From positions 49,922 through 113,921 of the forward strand of contig JBFXED010000009.1 of the NCBI GenBank assembly GCA_050180485.1: 64,000 nucleotides of DNA. Reading direction: 5' to 3'. Positions 8,517 through 16,399 of this stretch are shown here, one piece after another. Below the pieces are notes generated by a model. That model saw only the letters and a program-made list of their open reading frames with translations. It was not told the origin of the DNA and did not search any database. Within the stretch, counting starts at the first letter, position 1. The number at the start of each line of letters is the position of its first letter. A program made the position numbers and the translations under genes. This stretch comes from CADEGL01 sp050180485 (lineage in GTDB: Bacteria; Pseudomonadota; Alphaproteobacteria; CADEGL01).

Positions 8517-10142
8517 TCAGCCCTTGGCGTTATCCCAGTCCCAATCCTTGAACCGTGCGCGCAGGGCCGATTTCTGGAACTTACCCGTGGACGTGCGTGG
8601 CACCTGGTCGATGAAGACGAAGGCGTCGGGCAACCACCATTTGGCGAAGCGCTGGGCCAGATGCGCGCGCAGCGCGGCCGGCTCGACCGACTGACCTTGT
8701 TTCACCACCACAGCGGCCAGGGGACGCTCCTGCCATTTCGGATGGGCCACGGCGATGACGGCCGCTTCGGCCACGGCGGGATGCCCCATCAATGCGTTCT
8801 CCAACTCGACCGAACTGATCCATTCGCCGCCGGACTTGATCAGATCCTTGGTGCGATCGGCGATCTGCAGGTATCCCTCGGGGTCCATGGTCACCACGTC
8901 ACCGGTCATGAACCAGCCGTCCGCGGTCCAGCGGTCGGAAGCTTGCGCGTTCTCGTGATAGCTGGCGGCGATGAAGGGGCCGCGCACCTGCAATTCGCCC
9001 ATGCTCTTGCCGTCCCAAGGCACTTCTCCGGAATCGTCCATCACCCGCATCTCGACCAAGGGCAGGGGCACGCCCTGGCGCGTCATGTGGGTATGACGTT
9101 CCTGTTCTGTCAGCTTGTTGTGCTGGGGGCGGAAGGAATGGACGGAACCGACCGGCGTCATCTCGGTCATGCCCCAGCCATGCATGGGGGTGAAGCCGAG
9201 GCGCGCCAGGTCGCGCACGAGCGATTCCGGCGCGGCAGAGCCGCCGACCATGGTGCGCATGTGTCGCGGCAGCTTCCACCGCTTCGGCTCGGCCTCGAGC
9301 GCGCGCGCAACGGCCAGCCATACGGTCGGCACGCCGGAGGCGAACGTGACTCCTTCGCCCGCGCAAAGATCAAGTAGGCTTTCTGCATCCAGATGCGGTC
9401 CGGGCAGGACCTGTTTCGCGCCGACCATGGCGCAGGCGTGCGGTTCGCCCCAGGCGTTGGCGTGGAACATGGGCACGACCGGCATCACGCAGTCGCGGCT
9501 CGAGAAGTTGAGCGAGTCGGGCAGACTGATGGAAAGCGAGTGCAGCACCATGGCGCGGTGGGAATAGATGACGCCCTTGGGCTTGCCCGTGGTGCCGGAG
9601 GTATAGCACATGCCCGCGCCGTCGTTTTCCTCCAGCGCGGGGTAGGCGAAGCCCTTTGGCGCCGCAGCCAGAAACGCGTCATAGTCCTCGACCCCCGGCG
9701 ACAGCGCATCGCCGTTCCAGCGGACGGCGAAAATACGTTCCGGTTTGATCTGGCCGCGGCATTTCTCCAGCGTCGGCAACAATATGTCGTCGACGATCAG
9801 GAAGCGCGGCTTGGCGTGGTTGACGATGTAGGCGATGTCGTCCGGATGCAGGCGCAGATTCAATGTCAGCAGGATGCCGCCCGCGCAGGGCACGCCGAAA
9901 TAGGCTTCGAGATGCGCGGAGTTGTTCCACATCAGGGAGGCGACGCGGTCGCCCTTCTTCAGGCCCGCCTCCTGCAACGCGGAGGCGAGGGCAAAGGCGC
10001 GCCGGCGCATGTCAGCGTAGGTATAGCGGTGAAGGCTTTTGTCGGGCTTGCGGCTGACGATCTCGACGCTGCCGAACAGGCGGCCCGCCCGCTCCAGAAT
10101 CTGCGGCAAGGTGAGTGGGCCGTCCATCATGGTGCCGCGCAT
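8517..10142 (-). CDS. AMP-forming acyl-CoA synthetase (fatty-acyl-CoA ligase family)
   Basis: The 541-residue enzyme of the ANL superfamily activates a carboxylic acid to its acyl-CoA through an acyl-AMP. The P-loop TSGTTGKPKG is at 181-190, the A5-type motif GWGMTEMTP is near 330, the TGD motif is in GWFMTGDVVTMD, and the catalytic Lys is in STGKFQKSALR near the C-terminus. Overall it resembles medium/long-chain ligases of the AlkK/FadD type. Chain length cannot be told from sequence. It is transcribed divergently from the HisD-like gene across a 178-base intergenic region. Several Met codons lie close together (10142, 10130, 10127), so the exact start is uncertain by a few residues. Confidence 0.9.
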   Translation of the reverse strand: MRGTMMDGPLTLPQILERAGRLFGSVEIVSRKPDKSLHRYTYADMRRRAFALASALQEAGLKKGDRVASLMWNNSAHLEAYFGVPCAGGILLTLNLRLHPDDIAYIVNHAKPRFLIVDDILLPTLEKCRGQIKPERIFAVRWNGDALSPGVEDYDAFLAAAPKGFAYPALEENDGAGMCYTSGTTGKPKGVIYSHRAMVLHSLSISLPDSLNFSSRDCVMPVVPMFHANAWGEPHACAMVGAKQVLPGPHLDAESLLDLCAGEGVTFASGVPTVWLAVARALEAEPKRWKLPRHMRTMVGGSAAPESLVRDLARLGFTPMHGWGMTEMTPVGSVHSFRPQHNKLTEQERHTHMTRQGVPLPLVEMRVMDDSGEVPWDGKSMGELQVRGPFIAASYHENAQASDRWTADGWFMTGDVVTMDPEGYLQIADRTKDLIKSGGEWISSVELENALMGHPAVAEAAVIAVAHPKWQERPLAAVVVKQGQSVEPAALRAHLAQRFAKWWLPDAFVFIDQVPRTSTGKFQKSALRARFKDWDWDNAKG

Positions 10143-10320
10143 GGTTCCTCCCAGGGCGGCTTATGGTTACCGCTTGGCGATACTTTCCCTGTCCTTCGGC
10201 GGGACGGTCAAGGGAACATGGCAGCCCTGCGCCCGACGCGATGCGCGGGCAGGTGGAAAACGCTATACTGGCCACAGGACCAAACTATCCCGGCTAGCCG
10301 GGTGGAAGAGGACGACGGCG

Positions 10321-11607
10321 ATGATCAGGCATATCAAGAAGCCCGCCAAAGCGGCGGACGTGCGCCAGACCGAGGATCGCGGCACCGAGGAGACCGTGCG
10401 CGGCATCTTGACCGATGTGCGCGGGCGCGGCGATGCGGCCTTGCGCGAATATTCGGAGAAATTCGACCGCTGGACGCCGCCTTCCTTCCGCTTGGACGAC
10501 GCGGCAATCCGGCGCTGCGTGGAGGAGACGCCGGCGCGGGTGCGGGACGACATCATTTTCGCTCAGGCGCAGATTCGCCGCTTTGCCGAGCACCAGCGCG
10601 CGGCGCTGAAGGATGTGGAGGTCGAGACGATCCCGGGCGTCATCCTGGGTCACAAGAACGTGCCGGTCGGTAATGTGGGCTGCTATGTGCCGGGCGGAAA
10701 ATATCCGCTGGTGGCCTCCGCCCATATGGGCATCGTGACGGCCAAGGCCGCGGGAGTCGCGCGCGTGATCGCTTGCGCGCCGCCCACGGGCGGCAAGCCG
10801 CATGCCGCGACCGTCACGGCCATGCACCTGGCCGGCGCGGACGAGATCTATTGCATGGGCGGCGTGCAGGCCGTGGCCGCCATGGCCTACGGCACGGCGA
10901 CGATCGCGCCGGTCGACATGATCGTGGGCCCCGGCAACGCCTATGTGGCCGAGGCCAAGCGCCAGCTCTTCGGCACGGTCGGCATCGACCTGTTCGCGGG
11001 ACCGACCGAGCAACTCGTGATCGCCGACGATTCCTGCGACGCGGAACTGGTGGCGGCCGATCTTTTGGGCCAGGCGGAGCACGGGCCGGATTCGCCGGCC
11101 ATTTTGGTGACGAATTCCGAGGCGCTGGCCAAGGCCACGCTGGTCGAGATCGAGCGTCAGCTCACCAAGTTGGAAACCGCCAAGATCGCCGGCGCGGCGT
11201 GGCGCGACCATGGCGAGATCATCCTGTGCGACACGGTCGATGAGATGGTGGCCGAGGGCGACCGCATCGCCTCGGAGCATGTCCAGGTGATGACGCGCGA
11301 CCCGAACCTATTCCTGAAGCGCATGACAAACTACGGCGCGTTGTTCCTGGGCAAGGAAACCAATGTCAGCTATGGCGACAAGGTGGTGGGCACGAATCAC
11401 ATCCTGCCCACGCGCCGCGCGGCGCGTTACACGGGCGGGCTATGGGTCGGTAAGTTCATCAAGACTTGCACCTATCAGCGCCTGACCGAGGCGGCCAGCG
11501 TGACCATCGGCGAATACTGCTCGCGCCTGTGCGCCGTCGAAGGCTTCGCAGGCCACAAGGAGCAGGCCGATATCCGCCTGCGCCGATATCGCAAGGCGGC
11601 CGAATAG
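10321..11607 (+). CDS. HisD-like NAD-dependent alcohol dehydrogenase (histidinol / sulfopropanediol dehydrogenase family)
   Basis: The 428-residue protein is full length for HisD-type enzymes. Zinc-site and catalytic blocks are recognisable: GQAEHGPDSPA, GTNHILPT with the catalytic His, SYGDK and EGFAGHKEQ. The substrate-facing blocks differ from true histidinol dehydrogenases: GGKYPLVASAHM where HisD has GGxxPxPS, and RRAARYTGGLWVGKFIKTC where HisD has SGxARFxxGLxxxDF. These variants are what I recall from HpsN (sulfopropanediol 3-dehydrogenase) and other non-histidine homologues. No other his gene is nearby. Start at ATG 10321 gives an N-terminus that aligns with the family; an upstream extension to 10039 would cross the divergent gene. 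Confidence 0.82.
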   Translation: MIRHIKKPAKAADVRQTEDRGTEETVRGILTDVRGRGDAALREYSEKFDRWTPPSFRLDDAAIRRCVEETPARVRDDIIFAQAQIRRFAEHQRAALKDVEVETIPGVILGHKNVPVGNVGCYVPGGKYPLVASAHMGIVTAKAAGVARVIACAPPTGGKPHAATVTAMHLAGADEIYCMGGVQAVAAMAYGTATIAPVDMIVGPGNAYVAEAKRQLFGTVGIDLFAGPTEQLVIADDSCDAELVAADLLGQAEHGPDSPAILVTNSEALAKATLVEIERQLTKLETAKIAGAAWRDHGEIILCDTVDEMVAEGDRIASEHVQVMTRDPNLFLKRMTNYGALFLGKETNVSYGDKVVGTNHILPTRRAARYTGGLWVGKFIKTCTYQRLTEAASVTIGEYCSRLCAVEGFAGHKEQADIRLRRYRKAAE

Positions 11608-11610
11608 GCG

Positions 11611-12975
11611 TCAGGCGGCGCGGACTGGAGGCAGAAGCGTTTCCAGGCAGCGTTTGATCGAAGCACGCTCCATTTGCGCGTAAAGGGCGAACTCGTCGAG
11701 CACGGGTGCGCCCAACGCCTCCTCGAACGCGGCCTTGTTCGGATTCGCCTGGAAGGCGCCGTTGCCGCCCTGTCCGAGGTTCGAACGGAAGATGCCGGCC
11801 GCGCTGACGGGCAGAAAATCCTCGTAGACGATGGGCCGAGCCGTCGCTAGCCCCGTGCGCACAAGCGCATCGGCCGTCGTGGGGATTTGGCCGTCGCGCA
11901 CCGCGCGGCCGCGGCGCCCGGTCGGAACATATTCGAAATAAGCCAAGCCCTGCTCGCGCATGGCCGTATGGTCGTCCGGAAATGTCGCGAAGCGTTCCGC
12001 CAAGATATTTTGGGCCTCATGGGTTAGCTTTCCATGCGATAGCGCGCGCGCTTCCGTCAACAAAGCGTCGTACAACGCACGGCCCTTTGGCGTGAGGGCC
12101 GCGCCGCGCTGCTCGATTTCGCCAAAGCGGGCCGTGTGCTTGCCCGCGACTCGCGTGCCGCCGGCCGCGGGGAACGAGATCGCCTCGACCAACGCTTTGA
12201 ACGAGGTTTGGCGCAAAAGGATCGGCACGTCGCGACGGGGTGGCCCCTCGATCGCTTCCTTGGGCGTCATGCCATGTTCCGGCATCAGCCGTTGGATCGC
12301 GTCGATGTCGAGCGTGCGCGGTGTCAGGTGATTGATGTGCGGCCCCTTGAAAGAAACGATATCGGCGATCAGGGGATGCGCGGCGGCCAAGCGCTGGTAA
12401 AGCGCGTGCGGAACGAGAGCTTCGTCGTGCCAGCGGAAGGTTTCGAGCGCTTCGCGGATGAAACCGGCGGTATCCGCTTCGGACAACCCGCCGCTTGCCT
12501 CGGCCTTTTCCACGAGCAGACGCACCTCGGGCGTGAAGATTTCGCGCGCGTCGAGAACGGCGGTAGCTTCGTTCCGTATCGATTCGTCGAGCAGATCGAC
12601 ACGCAGAAGCGAGGTGAACACTCGGAATGGGTTCTTTTCAAGCGCGGCGGCGTCCACCGGGCGGAAGGCCGTCGAATGGACCGGCAGTCCCGCGACGGAA
12701 AGATCGTAATAGCCGACGGGATGCATGCCCATCACGGCGAAGAGACGCCGCATGAAACGAAGCTCGCGGGCCGTGCCGAGGCGGATCGCGCCATGCCGCT
12801 CTTCCGTGATGCGCGCCAGGGCACCGTCCTTGCCATGCAGATGACGAAGATTCACGTCCGCCACCAAGTCGCACAGCGCGCCATAGGCCGGCACTTCTTG
12901 CCTGTACATGCGGGACATGGCGCGGGAGAAACGGGCGCGGATATCGTCCGTGGGCACGAAGATCGGGGCGGCCAT
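11611..12975 (-). CDS. hglS: 2-oxoadipate dioxygenase/decarboxylase (HglS/YdcJ, DUF1338)
   Basis: The 454-residue protein matches the HglS family, which converts 2-oxoadipate to D-2-hydroxyglutarate in the D-lysine/2-aminoadipate route using Fe(II). Candidate metal ligands are His61 in ERHGAIRLG, His216 in HINHLTPR, and a Glu in FGEIEQRG (286/288). The protein is full length and cytoplasmic, with no signal. It is transcribed divergently from a LysR-type regulator whose gene begins 99 bases away, so that regulator probably controls it. Its 3' end lies three bases from the HisD-like gene stop (convergent). The name rests on recalled family blocks. Confidence 0.85.
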   Translation of the reverse strand: MAAPIFVPTDDIRARFSRAMSRMYRQEVPAYGALCDLVADVNLRHLHGKDGALARITEERHGAIRLGTARELRFMRRLFAVMGMHPVGYYDLSVAGLPVHSTAFRPVDAAALEKNPFRVFTSLLRVDLLDESIRNEATAVLDAREIFTPEVRLLVEKAEASGGLSEADTAGFIREALETFRWHDEALVPHALYQRLAAAHPLIADIVSFKGPHINHLTPRTLDIDAIQRLMPEHGMTPKEAIEGPPRRDVPILLRQTSFKALVEAISFPAAGGTRVAGKHTARFGEIEQRGAALTPKGRALYDALLTEARALSHGKLTHEAQNILAERFATFPDDHTAMREQGLAYFEYVPTGRRGRAVRDGQIPTTADALVRTGLATARPIVYEDFLPVSAAGIFRSNLGQGGNGAFQANPNKAAFEEALGAPVLDEFALYAQMERASIKRCLETLLPPVRAA

Positions 12976-13038
12976 GGGGGAAACCTCTCGGTAAATCCAT
13001 GCGTTATTTGGATGTTTTCACTGTAAAAACCTTCAGAA

Positions 13039-13060
13039 AATCGATAATTTTTCATCGATT
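13039..13060. promoter_or_regulatory. Probable LysR-type operator between hglS and its regulator
   Basis: The inverted repeat AATCGAT-N8-ATCGATT contains a T-N11-A type core and lies 15 bases before the start of the LysR gene in an AT-rich intergenic region of an otherwise GC-rich sequence. Position between divergent genes is typical for a self-regulating LysR site. It would overlap the leader of the regulator gene and could also act on hglS. Confidence 0.6.
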
Positions 13061-13074
13061 GATGAGGTTATGGA

Positions 13075-14028
13075 ATGGATTTTCCGCGCCGCACGATGCC
13101 GTCGGTCGGCGAACTGGCAGCGTTCGAAAGCGCCGCGCGGTTGAAAAGTTTCACCCGCGCCGCGGAGGAGCTGCATCTGACGCAAGGCGCGATCAGCCGT
13201 CAGATCCGCAGTCTTGAGGAAACGATCGGCGCCGTTCTGTTCGAGCGCGTCCGGCGGACCATCGTGCTGACCGACGCGGGCGCTTTGTTCCTGGCGGATG
13301 TGCGCAAGCTGCTCGCGGATTTGGGAGAGGCCACCGCGCGCGCCGCCGCGTTCGGCGCCGATCATGTGCTCAATCTGGCCGTGCTGCCGACCTTCGCGAC
13401 ACGGTGGCTGATACCCCGCATGCCCCGTTTCTTGGAAGGCAAGCCCGAGGTGACCGTCAACTTCCTGGTCCGGCTTGAGCCGTTTAGCTTCGAAGAGCAG
13501 CCATTCGACGCGGCCATTCATTTCGGCGATGGCGTCTGGCCCGGCGCCGCGACGCACTATCTCTGCCGCGAGGAAATCGTCGCCGTGGCCAGTCCCGAGA
13601 CGATTCGGCGGTTTGGACTTCGTACACCGGCCGATCTGTCAAAAACCACGCTTTTGCACCAAATCACGCGACCGGATGCATGGCGCGAGTGGCTGTCGGT
13701 TCAACGGACAACCCATCCCACGGCCGACAAAGGTCCGCGCATCGAGCAGTTCGGCATGATCGTGGAGGCTGCCATGGCCGGACTGGGCGCAGCATTGATC
13801 CCGAAGTTCCTGGCGACAACGGAGATCGAGCAGGGGCGTCTGGCCGTCATTCCTGCGGCGCCGTTCGAAAGCAGCAAGGCCTATTGGCTGGCCGTCCCGG
13901 AGCGCAAGCAAAGCGACGCCACGGTCGCGGCTTTCCGCGAATGGCTCAAGCGCGAGACCGCGGCGCTGACGCGGGAGCAGCCCGCGACCGCGAAATCACC
14001 GCGGAAGTCGCGCCGCGCGGCGCGTTAG
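13075..14028 (+). CDS. LysR-family transcriptional regulator (GcvA-like)
   Basis: The 317-residue protein has an N-terminal winged helix-turn-helix at about residues 10-70 (FESAARLKSFTRAAEELHLT, GAISRQIRSLEE). A LysR substrate-binding domain follows, with the GcvA-type opening HVLNLAVLPTFATRWLIPR. The tail is basic (KSPRKSRRAAR). It is transcribed away from hglS and the operator-like palindrome 13039-13060 sits just before its start, so it most likely controls hglS and itself. Its inducer is unknown; 2-oxoadipate or a lysine catabolite would fit the context. Confidence 0.9.
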   Translation: MDFPRRTMPSVGELAAFESAARLKSFTRAAEELHLTQGAISRQIRSLEETIGAVLFERVRRTIVLTDAGALFLADVRKLLADLGEATARAAAFGADHVLNLAVLPTFATRWLIPRMPRFLEGKPEVTVNFLVRLEPFSFEEQPFDAAIHFGDGVWPGAATHYLCREEIVAVASPETIRRFGLRTPADLSKTTLLHQITRPDAWREWLSVQRTTHPTADKGPRIEQFGMIVEAAMAGLGAALIPKFLATTEIEQGRLAVIPAAPFESSKAYWLAVPERKQSDATVAAFREWLKRETAALTREQPATAKSPRKSRRAAR

Positions 14029-14029
14029 G

Positions 14030-16384
14030 TCAGATCACCTTGGCGGCGTAACGGTCGCCCAGAATCTCGACCTCTACGGCCGTGCCCGGCTTGGCGTGGG
14101 CGGCATCGACCATGGCGAAGGCCATGCTCGAACCGCGCCCATGAGCATAGCCGCCCGAAGTGACCGTGCCGACATCCGTTCCGTTGATGGCGACTGGTTC
14201 ATCGCCCCAAGGATCGATCGGCCGCGCGCCTTTCGCGATTTCGAGGCGCACCAGGTGGCGCGTCTTGCCGTTTGCCTTGCGCTTGGCCAGCGCCTCGCGG
14301 CCGAGAAAATCGCCGCTTTTGCGCAGAAGACCGCCGAGCTGAACGTTGTTCGGGTCGCTTTCCATCCAGTAATCCAGACCGAACATCGGCACGCCCACTT
14401 CGAGGCGGATCGCGTCGTAGGCGCGGAAGCCGACATTCTGGATGCCGTGATCCTTGCCGGCGGCCATCAGCGCTTCGTAAACCGCGATCTGATTTTCCAT
14501 CGGGTGGTGGAAACCCCAGATCGGCGTTTCACTGGCGTTCAAGCGCACGAGGCGGATCGGAATATTGCCGAGTCGCGTTTCCGCGATCGTGTCCGACTTC
14601 ATGTTGGTATCGAGGCCCAGCGCCTTGACTACCGCTTCGGCCTTTGGTCCGAGCAGGGCAAGAATGCCCAAGCGGCTCGAGACATCCGTGAAACTCACGT
14701 CCTTGGCGTGGGTGCCGAGCCAATGGGCGTCGCGCGCCGCATCGATGGGCCATCCCACCAGATAGAAGCGGTCGTTCGTCAGCCGCGCGAGATGCATCAC
14801 CGTTGCGACCCGGCCTTGCGCGTTGAGGAAAGGCGCTGTCGGGAATTCGCCGACCTTCGGCATCGGTCCCGCGGACAAGTGCTCGATCAGCGCGGCGGCT
14901 TTCGGGCCCGACAGTTCGAACTTGCCCGTGCACGACCAATCCAGGATGCCGACGCCTTCGCGGATCGCCTTCACCTCGGCGCCCACATGCGGATGCCAAT
15001 TGGTGCGCTCATAGGCGTGGACGTCCTCGGCTTTCTGGCCTTTCGGCGCGAACCAGTTGGGCACTTCCCAACCGTTGACCGCGCCGAACACGGCACCTTG
15101 CGCCTTCAGACGGTCATAGACCGGCGAGGTGCGGCAGGGTCGGCCTTCCGTCGCCTCGACATACGGGTAGTAAGCCGCGGAGGCGAAGGCGTGGCCGGAG
15201 GACAGGCGCTGCACCGCGTAATACTTGTCGGCATAGGGGCCGAAGCGGTTCACGTCGAACGGCGCCAGATTGATGCTGGGTTGGCCTTCGATCATCCATT
15301 CGGCCAGATACCGCGTCACGCTGCTGAACATGAAGGCGCCCGAGACGCCGTTCATGACCCAGAAATTGTCGTAGCCGTGCGCGGGCCCGATCAACGGGCG
15401 CATGTCCGGGCTGCGTGGCGTCGGGCCGTTCACGACCGTGCGGATGCCCGCCGTCTTGAGCGCCGGGATCATCTCCTGAATCTGCAGCAACCGGTGCTCG
15501 GTGCGTTCCAAGTCGGGGGGCAGCAGTTCCTGCCCGAATTCGGGAGGGACGCCTTCGACGCCGAAGAATTTCGGATGATCCTCATAGCAGGAAATGAACA
15601 GACCTTTGCGGTCGGACCGCGTGTAGAGCGGCACGGACATGTCCCACAGCATGGGCAGCTCGTGGCCGAGCGGCTCGATGTCGGCGATCGTCTCGGTGAC
15701 CAGGAACTCGTGTTCGATCGAGACGGCGGGCAGGATGCCGCCGACCATGGCGGAGATTTCCTTGGCCCACATGCCGCCGCAGTTGACGACATGGTCCGCG
15801 GTGATCGCGCCCTTGTCGGTTTCGATGCGCCATTCGCCCGACGGCTGGCGCGTCATGCCGGTCACCTTGGTGTGGCGATAGATTTCCGCGCCCAACTCGC
15901 GCGCCTTGCGCGCCAGGCCCTGCGTCGTCTGGGCCGGATCGGTGTAGCAGTCGCCCGGCAGCCACAGGGCGCTCTTGACGTTCCGCGACTCGAGGAGCGG
16001 GAAGAGATCGCGGATGCGCTGCGATCCGATGATCTCGGCTTCCCGGCCCACCTGCCGGGCGATGCCGAGGAAACGTTTGTTCTCATCCTCCTCGTCGCGG
16101 TTGTTGGCCAGGCGGATGCTGCCGCACTCATGCACGCCGGAGGGCGACCCAGTCAGCTTCTCCAGGTTCTTATAGGTCTCCTGGCTTTCGTGCAGGATGC
16201 GCGCGATCAGCGAACATTCGGCGAAGCCCGGAACCATGCCGGCGGCGTGCCAGGTGGAGCCGGCGGTCAGCTCGGCTTTCTCGATCAGGACGACGTCGGC
16301 CCAGCCCATCCGGGTCAGATGATAGAGGGTGCTGCACCCCAGTAGGCCGCCGCCGATGACGGCCACGCGCGCGTGCGATTTCAT
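14030..16384 (-). CDS. FAD-dependent dimethylglycine/sarcosine dehydrogenase-like protein with GcvT domain
   Basis: The 784-residue two-module protein starts with a DAO-type FAD domain (VAVIGGGLLGCSTLYHL at 8-24; about residues 1-370), continues with an FAO-type linker, and ends with GcvT aminomethyltransferase and barrel domains (about 430-784). The block GSTWHAAG contains His46, which aligns with the His that carries covalent FAD in mitochondrial dimethylglycine dehydrogenase. The GcvT half would bind tetrahydrofolate and capture the one-carbon unit as methylene-THF. Substrate is probably an N-methyl amino acid (dimethylglycine, sarcosine or similar). A 15-base gap separates it from the upstream paralogue, so they are one operon. 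It ends two bases from the convergent LysR gene stop. Confidence 0.87.
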   Translation of the reverse strand: MKSHARVAVIGGGLLGCSTLYHLTRMGWADVVLIEKAELTAGSTWHAAGMVPGFAECSLIARILHESQETYKNLEKLTGSPSGVHECGSIRLANNRDEEDENKRFLGIARQVGREAEIIGSQRIRDLFPLLESRNVKSALWLPGDCYTDPAQTTQGLARKARELGAEIYRHTKVTGMTRQPSGEWRIETDKGAITADHVVNCGGMWAKEISAMVGGILPAVSIEHEFLVTETIADIEPLGHELPMLWDMSVPLYTRSDRKGLFISCYEDHPKFFGVEGVPPEFGQELLPPDLERTEHRLLQIQEMIPALKTAGIRTVVNGPTPRSPDMRPLIGPAHGYDNFWVMNGVSGAFMFSSVTRYLAEWMIEGQPSINLAPFDVNRFGPYADKYYAVQRLSSGHAFASAAYYPYVEATEGRPCRTSPVYDRLKAQGAVFGAVNGWEVPNWFAPKGQKAEDVHAYERTNWHPHVGAEVKAIREGVGILDWSCTGKFELSGPKAAALIEHLSAGPMPKVGEFPTAPFLNAQGRVATVMHLARLTNDRFYLVGWPIDAARDAHWLGTHAKDVSFTDVSSRLGILALLGPKAEAVVKALGLDTNMKSDTIAETRLGNIPIRLVRLNASETPIWGFHHPMENQIAVYEALMAAGKDHGIQNVGFRAYDAIRLEVGVPMFGLDYWMESDPNNVQLGGLLRKSGDFLGREALAKRKANGKTRHLVRLEIAKGARPIDPWGDEPVAINGTDVGTVTSGGYAHGRGSSMAFAMVDAAHAKPGTAVEVEILGDRYAAKVI

Positions 16385-16399
16385 CCGACGCTCCCTTCG

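Noticed and set aside
14096..16345. Long open frame (about 750 codons) on the plus strand opposite the dimethylglycine-dehydrogenase-like gene.
   Set aside because: Arg/His/Gly/Ala-rich translation with no family motif; it is the GC-rich antisense shadow of a well-supported gene.
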